DNA of 13,009 bases, from positions 1 to 13,009 of the forward strand of contig JAFGOG010000593.1 in NCBI GenBank assembly GCA_016926595.1, written 5' to 3'. The notes beneath the pieces are model-generated. The model saw only the letters and a program-made list of their open reading frames with translations. It was not told where the DNA came from and did no database searches. How positions within the stretch are numbered: the first letter of the stretch is position 1; the number at the start of each line of letters is the position of its first letter. This DNA is from Anaerolineae bacterium. GTDB lineage: Bacteria > Chloroflexota > Anaerolineae > JAAYZQ01. Below are positions 6,351 through 12,333 of this stretch, piece by piece. The position numbers and the translations under genes are program-made.

Positions 6351-7388
6351 ATGGAAATCGTCGCCGGCCTCAGCCTAAAGAACCTCCAGCCTCGAGTTTG
6401 GGACCCGACCTCTCCCTATTACTTGCCCAACCTGCAGGCGATTATGGTCTCCTACGCCGACTTCGACCGCATGCCAGCTCGACGCCTCAAAGCGATGGAG
6501 ACGGGGCTGCGATCCTACCTAGACGTTCCTCCAGGCGTTTCAATCTACTTGGATAACGGCGCCTTTTACTTCCTCAGTAAGGGTGGAGAGGTACCTCGGC
6601 AGGAATACGCAGCCTTCGTCAAGGCAACACGCCCTGACTGGTATGCCATCCCGCAAGACTATATCCCCACGCCCCGCATGAGCGATGCCGAACAAATGGA
6701 ATGCTTGCGGCGGACGATGGAAGTCAACCGAGCCTTTCAAGACGACGGCTACGTGCCCGTTGTCCACATCAGCCGTCACATGGACGAGTACCTCGATCAG
6801 CTCCTGGCCGATGAGCAATTGTGCGTCAAGCCCAATGTCGCCCTTGGGGCGATCGTGCCCAACCTGCTGCGAGCACCCAAAGCTATGGCGTATGGAGATG
6901 TGCTTGGTCACGTGCGCGACGCCCGCGCTAGGCTGGCAGGCAAGCAATTGCACATCTTTGGCATCGGTGGCACGGCCACGTTGCATTTGGCAGCTTTGCT
7001 TGATGTAGACTCGGTTGATTCATCCGGTTGGCGGAATCGGGCAGCGCGGGGTATTGTCCAGTTGCCCGGCCGGGGCGATCGCACGGTGGCCAACTTGGGT
7101 AATTGGCGTGGCCGCGAGCCAGATGAAGACGAATGGAGAGCCCTAGCTGCGTGCCCGTGCCCTGCTTGCCAGAGATTCGGCATTGAGGGCCTGGGGGCCA
7201 GTCGTTTGCAGGGTTTCTGCAATCGGGCGACTCACAATTTATGGACTCTTCTGGACGAAGCCCAACAGATCGAAGGCAACCTCACCGATGGAACCTACGA
7301 AATGTGGCACGGCGAGCACGTGGACAATTCGATCTATCTGTCCCTCATCCAGGAAGCCCTGAAGCAGCGCCACCGACTTGGTTCATAG
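6351..7388 (+). CDS. dpdA: DpdA-like DNA guanine transglycosylase (TGT superfamily)
   Basis: A 345-residue enzyme of the tRNA-guanine transglycosylase superfamily. Visible landmarks are LDNGAF at residues 67-72, matching the DSGGFQ region with the substrate-binding Asp; AIPQDYIP (99-106); GAIVPNL (166-172); HIFGIGGTATLHLAALL (201-217), matching the TGT glycine loop; and DSVDSSGWRNRAARG, where Asp223 fits the nucleophile. The zinc site is CPCPAC (Cys268, Cys270, Cys273) with His295, reproducing the family's CxCxxC-H pattern. Compared with queuine tRNA transglycosylases the core is divergent and lacks the usual DCV(M/L)PTR motif, as in DpdA proteins, which exchange guanine in DNA for a 7-deazaguanine. 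Its position behind a deazaguanine transporter, a HerA ATPase and a nuclease supports DNA rather than tRNA as substrate. The start ATG 6351 lies 3 nt after the previous stop. An archaeosine-type or otherwise atypical tRNA enzyme remains possible. Confidence 0.75.
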   Translation: MEIVAGLSLKNLQPRVWDPTSPYYLPNLQAIMVSYADFDRMPARRLKAMETGLRSYLDVPPGVSIYLDNGAFYFLSKGGEVPRQEYAAFVKATRPDWYAIPQDYIPTPRMSDAEQMECLRRTMEVNRAFQDDGYVPVVHISRHMDEYLDQLLADEQLCVKPNVALGAIVPNLLRAPKAMAYGDVLGHVRDARARLAGKQLHIFGIGGTATLHLAALLDVDSVDSSGWRNRAARGIVQLPGRGDRTVANLGNWRGREPDEDEWRALAACPCPACQRFGIEGLGASRLQGFCNRATHNLWTLLDEAQQIEGNLTDGTYEMWHGEHVDNSIYLSLIQEALKQRHRLGS

Positions 7389-7394
7389 CACTGG

Positions 7395-7487
7395 ATGCTC
7401 GACGGTGAGCTGCTAGTCTGGGTCCCGCTGGTCGCCCTGGCCGTCATCGCCATCTACGCCGTCGGCCGCCTGCTCGCCTTCTGGTGA
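7395..7487 (+). CDS. One-helix membrane microprotein, copy A (30 aa)
   Basis: A short frame that begins 6 bases after the dpdA-like stop and in the same frame. It encodes 30 residues: a few polar residues, then a single hydrophobic helix (LVALAVIAIYAV) ending with GRLLAFW. Its last 24 residues match the microprotein at 9027-9173 at 16 positions. Many of the nucleotide differences between the two copies are silent or conservative, which suggests that both were under protein-level selection. It lacks the Cys-rich N-terminus of the other copy, so it may be a truncated paralogue. No strong ribosome-binding site precedes ATG 7395. The function is unknown. Confidence 0.45.
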   Translation: MLDGELLVWVPLVALAVIAIYAVGRLLAFW

Positions 7488-7503
7488 CCAAGGAGCGGCC
7501 CCG
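7417..7503 (+). repeat. Direct repeat A, partner at 9103-9188
   Basis: These 87 bases match 9103-9188 in the same orientation at roughly 88% by my hand count, with one single-base gap. They include the hydrophobic helix and stop of the microprotein and continue 16 bases past the stop to a shared GGCCCCG. The two copies bracket the RuvB/HNH fusion gene. Confidence 0.8.
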
Positions 7504-7651
7504 TCTATGGTCAGAGCAGCAGGTCAGTGTACATCGGTGCCCATAGGTGCGAGGTCCGAGAGCCGAAGTCAAGGTGATCACGGTGGATGGCCTTGCATAT
7601 CAGGGCAACTCCTAGAAACGGGGATTGCCATGCCATGTGGGGGCAGGGATC

Positions 7652-8977
7652 ATGCGGTTGCTATGTGAGCTAGGGTTTCACGAATGGAAGTGGGAATACG
7701 TCAAACCGGGCACTTGCGACCGGCAACTGATCTGCACCAGATGCCGCAAACCCAAAGGTCCAGTCGAAGTCAATCACGAGTGGACCCAAGCCTACATCAG
7801 CCTTGAGTCATGCGAAATGCAGCAAGTCTGCTCACGCTGCGGGGTAGCCACAGGCCCTATCACTATTGTGCACGAGTGGGAATACTTTCTCCGAAGTCCT
7901 TGCACGGCGGAACAGGTGTGCAAACGCTGTGGCGCTAAGGGACAGAGAGCTGAAAAAGAGCACGATTGGAGACGGATCTACAGACCACACTCGTGTGAGA
8001 TACAAGAGACGTGTGAGCGTTGCGGCATGACCAGAGATCCTCCGAGTGGTTTGGCGACCTTCATAGGACAAGACTCCATCAAACTCAACCTAATCGCATT
8101 GATAGTCGCCGCACGGAAAGAGGCTGTGGCCCTGCATCATGTGATACTCAGTGGACCAACTGGGATGGGGAAGGCTACTCTCGCGAAGGCCATCGCAGAT
8201 GAGATGGGAGTCAACATTGCTACGGTCCCTGGCGATTCTCTGAAAGTGGGGGATATCGCCGCTATACTTACCAACCTGCGCAAGGGAGACCTGCTGTTCA
8301 TTGATGAGGTTCATCGTCTTGATCGCGCTGCGGAAGAGGCGCTCTACCCAACCATGAAGGATTGTGCCTTGGATGTTGTCATCGGCAAGGGAACCGGGGC
8401 GCGGAGCATCCGCCTCAAACTCCCGGCCTTCACCGTGGTCGGTGCTACCTCGGTGCTACCAAAGGTAGAGCCCCGTCTACGCAACTTGGCGTTCTTATAT
8501 GAATTCTCTCCCTACGATATCCATCAGATAGGCCAAATCGTGCTCGCACAGGCAGAACAACATCACATCGCCATTGCCCCTGAGGCCGCTGCCCTGTTAG
8601 CTCAATACTGTGAAGGAGTACCGGGAACTGCATCGATTCTGCTCAAGCGAGTACACAAACACGCTGTCGCCTTTGCAGACGGTGAGATCACGCCCTCGGT
8701 TGTCGAGGAAGCACTTGCCTCTCGTGGCTTCGGCACTGGTTCCCCGATCTCGAATACCGCAACAGACACACCACAAAGGGGGAGATCACCGATTCCGGAC
8801 GAAGTCAAGATGTTTGTATGGCGACGCGATGGTGGCTGTTGTGTCAAGTGTGGAAGTCGGGAGAATCTGGAATTCGATCACATAATTCCGCTAGCCATGG
8901 GCGGAAGTAATACCGCTCGGAATCTACAGCTTCTCTGCGAGAAATGCAATCGCTCAAAAGGAGCGGGCTTGGCATGA
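7652..8977 (+). CDS. Zinc-repeat / RuvB-like AAA+ / HNH nuclease fusion
   Basis: A 441-residue three-part protein. Residues 1-126 hold four repeats, each starting with His-(Glu/Asp)-Trp (His10, 42, 74, 104) followed by Cys-x5-Cys-x2-Cys (22-28-31, 54-60-63, 84-90-93, 115-121-124), a likely zinc-binding array. Residues 132-360 align by eye with RuvB: FIGQ, GVNI, DIAAILTNL, LLFIDEVHRLDRA (Walker B Asp218-Glu219), ALYPTM, then DVVIGKG with ARSIRL, and the sensor-1 GAT. The Walker A is GPTGMGKAT, with Ala175 where RuvB has Thr, and RuvB's DRFG after the sensor is replaced. RuvB's C-terminal winged helix is absent. Instead residues 382-438 form an HNH nuclease (Cys397, Cys400, Asp409-His410, Asn424, Cys429, Cys432, Asn433). 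ATG 7652 is chosen because the repeats begin directly after it; TTG 7625 is also in frame. The role is unknown; DNA-end or junction recognition with cutting is an inference. Confidence 0.85.
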   Translation: MRLLCELGFHEWKWEYVKPGTCDRQLICTRCRKPKGPVEVNHEWTQAYISLESCEMQQVCSRCGVATGPITIVHEWEYFLRSPCTAEQVCKRCGAKGQRAEKEHDWRRIYRPHSCEIQETCERCGMTRDPPSGLATFIGQDSIKLNLIALIVAARKEAVALHHVILSGPTGMGKATLAKAIADEMGVNIATVPGDSLKVGDIAAILTNLRKGDLLFIDEVHRLDRAAEEALYPTMKDCALDVVIGKGTGARSIRLKLPAFTVVGATSVLPKVEPRLRNLAFLYEFSPYDIHQIGQIVLAQAEQHHIAIAPEAAALLAQYCEGVPGTASILLKRVHKHAVAFADGEITPSVVEEALASRGFGTGSPISNTATDTPQRGRSPIPDEVKMFVWRRDGGCCVKCGSRENLEFDHIIPLAMGGSNTARNLQLLCEKCNRSKGAGLA

Positions 8978-9026
8978 GCTCCGGTTCACTCGCTTTGGAT
9001 GTGCACCAATTCAGAGAGACCAAGCG

Positions 9027-9173
9027 ATGGCGAGCTACATGGTAAACCTGACCTGCTCCAAGTGCTGTCAGATTCACATTGCACTTGGCGACCGCCTCAT
9101 CATCTGGGTCCTGCTGGTCGCCCTGGCCGCCATCGTCATCTACACCATCGGCCGCCTGCTGGGCTTCTGGTGA
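9027..9173 (+). CDS. Membrane microprotein with Cys-rich head, copy B (48 aa)
   Basis: ATG 9027 to TGA 9171-9173 encodes 48 residues. The N-terminal part contains CSKCC (residues 10-14) and a nearby His17, a possible small metal site. Residues 24-41 form one hydrophobic helix, and the protein ends with GRLLGFW. The C-terminal half matches the microprotein at 7395-7487. It starts about 50 bases after the stop of the RuvB/HNH gene and may be transcribed with it; AGAGAGA about 8 bases upstream is a weak ribosome-binding site. I do not recognise the family. A single-pass membrane protein with a metal-binding head is what can be seen. Confidence 0.5.
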   Translation: MASYMVNLTCSKCCQIHIALGDRLIIWVLLVALAAIVIYTIGRLLGFW

Positions 9174-9188
9174 CAAGAAACGGCCCCG
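9103..9188 (+). repeat. Direct repeat B, partner at 7417-7503
   Basis: This is the second copy of the repeat described at 7417-7503. It begins in the microprotein's Trp codon region and ends past the stop at GGCCCCG. The copies are about 1.69 kb apart. Confidence 0.8.
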
Positions 9189-9332
9189 GCGCCGCGGATC
9201 TCTTGCTCCAGATGGACGGCGCGAAGATCAAGATTCAGAGCTTCATTGACGAGAACAAGCCCTAACACTGATAGTGGGGCAGAGCTGGGTAACAAATACA
9301 ACGGGCTCGCAAGACAGAAGGGAGAACAGTAC

Positions 9333-9839
9333 ATGAAACGGCACCTTGCGCTTGTTTTCGTGCTATGCCTCGTCGTCGGTTGCAGTGGAGGAGCGACATC
9401 CGTCCCTGCGGCGACTGAGACGCAAGGCCCTCCGCCAACCCAGATACCCACTGAGACCCCCAGCGCGTCACCTACTCCGGAATGCGGTGGCGACCAACTA
9501 ACGGCTTTTCTTGATAACCTGGCTGGTCTGCTGGAACGGTGGGATGATGCGCAAAGCCGTGCCAAGAGCACGCCCCGCATCTCGCTATCGCCGGCCATTG
9601 GCGAACTACAGGAAATCAAGCGTGAGACGGCTGCTCTGGACGGGCCGCCATGCAGCGAGGAAGTGCGAGCATTGATGGTGGCCTATATGGAGCAGGTTAT
9701 CAAGGCATTCAACCTGTTTATGTCGGGTCAATGGTCAGATGGTCAGATTGATGCGCAGTTCAAGGTGGCTGAGGATTTGCTGGAGGATGCAGTCCAGGCA
9801 TGGGATGCTCTGGTTCTGAAGGCGGGGGACGGCGGCTAA
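9333..9839 (+). CDS. Small secreted lipoprotein, function unknown
   Basis: A 168-residue protein with a classical lipoprotein signal: positively charged start MKRH, a hydrophobic core, and the lipobox LVVGC with Cys17 as the lipidated residue. It is followed by a proline/threonine-rich spacer of about 35 residues (TETPSASPTPE), which holds the folded part away from the membrane. The remainder (about 53-168) is helical and carries two further cysteines, in PECGG and PPCSEE, that could pair. No enzyme motif is visible. ATG 9333 has GAAGGGAG 8 bases upstream; the frame is open from 9246, but that stretch does not encode a signal. Such Thr/Pro spacers are common in Chloroflexota lipoproteins. No functional link to the upstream genes is apparent. 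Confidence 0.8.
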   Translation: MKRHLALVFVLCLVVGCSGGATSVPAATETQGPPPTQIPTETPSASPTPECGGDQLTAFLDNLAGLLERWDDAQSRAKSTPRISLSPAIGELQEIKRETAALDGPPCSEEVRALMVAYMEQVIKAFNLFMSGQWSDGQIDAQFKVAEDLLEDAVQAWDALVLKAGDGG

Positions 9840-9886
9840 TGGCCGAGCTCCTGACCCCCTCCGTGCCTGCCCAACCCTCCGAACTT

Positions 9887-9968
9887 TTCTACTCTTCGAC
9901 TCTTCGATCGGTCATCGCACCCCGGCCCGGGCGGGTATCATAAAGTGTCAAAGAGTCGAAGAGTAGAA
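9887..9968. repeat. 18-bp perfect inverted repeat with 46-bp spacer
   Basis: Bases 9887-9904 are the exact reverse complement of 9951-9968. Each arm itself holds a tandem 8-mer (ACTCTTCG twice on the left arm). The arms lie 47 bases after the lipoprotein stop. A terminator is unlikely because the loop is long and there is no T-run; a miniature inverted-repeat element or the ends of a lost insertion are possible. Confidence 0.75.
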
Positions 9969-10056
9969 GAGCCGGCCCCTGTCGTATTCCGTTCAACCTG
10001 TGACCACCAGCCCAGAGATCCCGTGCGGCTGGCGCAACCACCTGATTTCGAGGGGT
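9969..10056. other. Gene-free GC-rich stretch
   Basis: Together with the inverted repeat before it and the hairpins after it, this is part of a stretch from 9840 to about 10127 without any protein-like frame. I see no promoter or RNA gene in it. Confidence 0.4.
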
Positions 10057-10110
10057 CCGGGGACGTTAGGTCCCCGGCCGCGGGGTGTGGGGGCCGCGGC
10101 CGGCCCCCAC
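10057..10110. repeat. Two adjacent strong GC-rich hairpins
   Basis: Hairpin one: CCGGGGAC 10057-10064 pairs with GTCCCCGG 10070-10077 over a 5-base loop. Hairpin two: GTGGGGGCC 10087-10095 pairs with GGCCCCCAC 10102-10110 over a 6-base loop. They lie directly downstream of the minus-strand ATPase remnant and have no T-run in either direction. They resemble dispersed palindromic repeats more than terminators. Confidence 0.6.
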
Positions 10111-10127
10111 AAGAGATTCCCCCAGCG

Positions 10128-10520
10128 CCCAGCGGTTGTTCGGCGACCGCTTGCCCTCGGTGTTGACCACCGTCCCCTCCAGGTCCTTGCGCGCCCGGTA
10201 GATCACGCCCTGGCTGAACCCCGCCTCTTTGCCCAGCGCCACGACATCCTTGGGCTTTACCGGCTCCCCGGCCTCCTCCAGCAGGTCCAGCAGCCAGGCC
10301 GCGCAGGCCTCCGCCTGGGTCGGCTCGCGGAACGGCCTGGGCGCGTCCCCATACCGCACGATGGGTACAGATGATCCTCTCCCCTCTCCCTCTGGGAGAG
10401 GGGTGCCGGGGGTGAGGGCGAAGGACCCTCCTCGAAGCGCACCCCCAGCGGCGGCCGATAGCGGCACAGGTTGGTCTTGACCACCTCCAGCCGGCGCGGC
10501 CCGTTGCGGTCCGGCCCTGG
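10128..10520 (-). pseudogene. RepA-like/AAA ATPase C-terminal remnant, split by a palindromic repeat
   Basis: Two pieces in different minus-strand frames read as one protein. Piece one (about 10520-10427) gives RNGPRRLEVVKTNLCRYRPP, the end of the ATPase core in RepA-like (AAA_25-type) proteins of plasmids and phages. Piece two (about 10368-10128) gives AWLLDLLEEAGEPVKPKDV then AGFSQGVIYRARKDL, the winged-helix-like tail of the same family. Between them lies a REP-like palindrome at 10376-10423 that changes the frame. The N-terminal ATPase domain with the Walker motifs is missing, so this is a fragment of an integrated element. Identification is from sequence recognition of the tail only. Confidence 0.6.
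10376..10423. repeat. REP-like palindromic repeat inserted in the ATPase remnant
   Basis: CCCCTCTCCC (10381-10390) pairs perfectly with GGGAGAGGGG (10394-10403) over a 3-base loop. It is followed by a GGGGGTGAGGGCG tail. This hairpin-plus-tail layout is a widespread intergenic repeat type in many bacteria. The flanking remnant is restored in sense if the repeat is removed. Confidence 0.75.
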
Positions 10521-10835
10521 CACAGACGCGACCGCTGCTCTCACGGGAGAAGAGAAAGGTGAGATGTCGACGCGCCGTCTATGCGGGGATGGCCGGCGTC
10601 GTGCGCGCGTGCCGGGGGGCCGTGGTAGGGGCAGCCCTGCGTGGCTGCCTATGCATGGTTTCCCCCGTCGCCCCTGGGACCGGAGGGCCGGCGCACACCG
10701 CGTCCGGCCCTTGCGCGCCGCCTACTCCCAGCGGGCGCCGGCCATCTTCGAGGCCTTGGGCGATCCCCGCGCCGAGATAACCCGCCGCAACCGGGCCGCC
10801 CTCGACGCGTCAGGCGGTCCCCGGCGCTGTTGGGC
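10521..10835. other. GC-rich stretch with no supported gene; contains a small hairpin
   Basis: At 10630-10649 GGCAGCC pairs with GGCTGCC over 6 bases, a typical short dispersed repeat. A plus-strand frame at roughly 10715-10815 reads AIFEALGDPRAEITRRNR and looks mildly protein-like, but it has no start and no family I can name. The long open frames here on both strands are consequences of the very high GC content. Confidence 0.4.
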
Positions 10836-10939
10836 GTAGGGGCGAGGCATCGCGGGTGAGGCGCTCTGTTCCCGGATGTCCGTTGCCGGTTGGCAGGCCC
10901 GGCTCGACCAGGCGCCGGCGGGCGATGCCTCGCCCGTAC
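10836..10939. repeat. 18-bp imperfect inverted repeat bordering a DUF2867 remnant
   Basis: Bases 10836-10853 (GTAGGGGCGAGGCATCGC) match the reverse complement of 10922-10939 with one difference. The right arm abuts the first recognisable residues of the downstream DUF2867 domain. A palindromic element may have replaced the start of that gene. Confidence 0.65.
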
Positions 10940-11364
10940 AGCTGGGCGGCAAGAACGGCTGGCTCTACGCCAACTGGCGGGGGTGGCTGCGTGGCGTCGC
11001 CGACCGTCTCGCGGGCGGGCCGGGCTTTCGCCGCGGTCGCCGCGATCCTGAGGAGGTGCGCGTGGGTGACGTTCTCGATTTCTGGCGTGTGGAGGCCGTC
11101 GAGCCGGGCCGCCTGCTGCGCCTCCGGGCCGAAATGAAAGTGCCGGGTCAAGCCTGGCTCCAGGTCGAGGCCAAGCCTGTGGAGGATGGCAGGACCCTGT
11201 TGGAGCAGACTGCCTTCCTGGCGCCGAAGGGCCTGCTCGGTTTTCTCTACTGGTATGGGCTCTATCCATTTCACGGTGTCATCTTTGGCCAGATGCTCGG
11301 AAAGCTCGCCGCGCGCGCCGAAGCCGGCGCAACGCAGGGTCGAAGGACCGCTGTAGCTGGATAG
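10937..11364 (+). pseudogene. DUF2867 domain remnant of an NAD(P)-binding protein
   Basis: From GGKNGWLYANW to the TAG at 11362-11364 the sequence is a good DUF2867 domain, with VGDVLDFWRVEAVEPGRLLR and LLGFLYWYGLYPFHGVIFG. In complete proteins this domain follows an N-terminal Rossmann-fold NAD(P)-binding domain of the YbjT type, which is absent here. Upstream lies an inverted repeat and unrelated GC-rich sequence, so the gene has lost its front two-thirds. The open frame extends back to ATG 10876, so a short protein could still be made, but the 20 extra residues come from the repeat. The base composition is about the highest in the window. Confidence 0.7.
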
Positions 11365-11577
11365 GATCGGGGCTAGGGGGCCGGGGCTTCTGTGGGGCAT
11401 AACTCGCTTTGGAACATATGACGTCATCTTCATCAACCCGCCGTGCGATGTCCTTTTCCTGTCGTTGCCGCCCTCCTACGCCGAACCGCTGCGAGCCAAC
11501 CCATCACTGGTCCGCGCGTCTATCGCTCTCCAGCCGAGGCTACGGTGCAATGTTGATAGGCCTTGAGCCGAAAACGA
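11365..11577. other. Intergenic stretch between converging genes, no supported gene
   Basis: A plus-strand frame through about 11396-11566 reads TRFGTYDVIFINPPCDVLF and then SYAEPLRANPSLVRASIAL, which looks protein-like but has no proper start and no family I can name. It may be a small relic. Confidence 0.35.
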
Positions 11578-11615
11578 AACTCCCGTCCGGCTTCTCACGA
11601 GCCCGGACGGGAGTT
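11569..11615 (-). terminator. Intrinsic terminator of the OsmC-family gene
   Basis: A 13-bp perfect stem (11578-11590 with 11603-11615) and a 12-base loop. Read on the minus strand it is followed by TTTCGTTTT. It lies 34 bases after the stop of the minus-strand OsmC gene, so it terminates that transcript. Confidence 0.85.
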
Positions 11616-11649
11616 ACTGCATTCCTGCAAAGACTAGGGCAGACAATGC

Positions 11650-12054
11650 CTACGACGAGTGCCCGTTCAAAGAGATTTGGACGTCCTCCATGGAGCAGAT
11701 TGTCTCATGCACGGGACAACGCTCGGCCACGCGCAGGATGGCCTTTTTCCGGCCGTTTACCTCGGCGTTGGGCAAGTCGATCATTACCTTCACATTGGCC
11801 AGCCGGCTGGGATCCTCGACTTTGTCAAAGGTGACGTCGACCGATAGGCCGGTGGTGTCGAGATTGGCGCTGTTGCAGTAGTTGGCCACGAGCGCCGCCA
11901 CGCATGAGCCCAGCGATGCGACAAAGAACTCGGGGGGCGTCGGACCCCGGTCCTTACCGCCCATGCTCGGGGGCACATCGATCAGTACGCGATGGTTGCC
12001 AAGCTCGGTCTCAAACAGCATATCCTCTTTGAGGATGGTAGTTATTTTGTTCAT
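11650..12054 (-). CDS. OsmC-family peroxiredoxin
   Basis: A 134-residue cytoplasmic protein of the OsmC/Ohr superfamily, which reduces organic or fatty-acid hydroperoxides using two cysteines. The family hallmarks are TPPEFFVASLGSCVAALV, with the peroxidatic Cys in the SCV segment, and the second conserved Cys in ERCPVHETI about 65 residues later. The length is normal. The start is ATG 12052-12054, because GAGGT lies 5-6 bases upstream; GTG 12066 in the same frame would place that site inside the coding region. It is a monocistronic gene with its own consensus promoter and an intrinsic terminator, and it appears intact, unlike its neighbours. OsmC and Ohr subtypes cannot be separated here with certainty. 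Confidence 0.9.
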   Translation of the reverse strand: MNKITTILKEDMLFETELGNHRVLIDVPPSMGGKDRGPTPPEFFVASLGSCVAALVANYCNSANLDTTGLSVDVTFDKVEDPSRLANVKVMIDLPNAEVNGRKKAILRVAERCPVHETICSMEDVQISLNGHSS

Positions 12055-12120
12055 TCGATACCTCACAGTTGCAGATTTGATTCAGTGCCGCAGCCTATAG
12101 TCCTGGCTGCACTTTCACTT

Positions 12121-12150
12121 ATTATACAATATAAATATATATTTTGTCAA
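12121..12150 (-). promoter_or_regulatory. Perfect-consensus sigma-70 promoter of the OsmC-family gene
   Basis: On the minus strand TTGACA (12145-12150) is separated by 18 bp of AT-rich DNA from TATAAT (12121-12126). Transcription would start near 12114, giving a leader of about 60 bases before ATG 12054. Both hexamers are perfect, so strong basal expression is expected. Confidence 0.8.
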
Positions 12151-12264
12151 TATTTGGGACGTTAGAAACAGATTAGAAATCAGGAGGGACCAGGGACAAG
12201 TCCAGGCATACCCGACTCAGGCACGAATTCTGCGCATCCTGAGTGCCAGAAGAATTTCATAACA

Positions 12265-12293
12265 GTGACAAAACTATGACATTATGCCATCAT
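12265..12293 (+). promoter_or_regulatory. Candidate promoter for the small membrane protein/SDR unit
   Basis: GTGACA (12265-12270, five of six) and CATCAT (12288-12293, four of six) at a 17-bp spacing, about 41 bases before ATG 12334. It diverges from the OsmC promoter. It is a moderate match only. Confidence 0.35.
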
Positions 12294-12333
12294 AGGGAAT
12301 TGTGAAGCGTCATCCGTACAGACAGGGGGAAAA

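Noticed and set aside
7417..9188. CRISPR-like or att-site interpretation of the direct repeats
   Set aside because: Only two copies, 1.7 kb apart, both coding for the same hydrophobic helix; no integrase gene is present in the window.
8999..9265. 88-codon frame over the second microprotein, ending QSFIDENKP
   Set aside because: It is a different frame over the conserved helix-coding segment and rich in His, Pro and Arg. Only its last 20 or so residues look protein-like, and I cannot name them.
9887..9968. Intrinsic terminator of the lipoprotein gene
   Set aside because: The 46-base spacer and lack of a T-run on either side do not fit rho-independent termination.
10066..11436. Many long open frames on both strands of the GC-rich region
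   Set aside because: High GC content leaves few stop codons; apart from the RepA-like tail and the DUF2867 domain the translations are Pro/Arg/Ala-rich and lack domain motifs.
11396..11566. Protein-like frame containing DVIFINPPCDVLF
   Set aside because: No start codon, no ribosome-binding site and no recognisable family; at most a relic.
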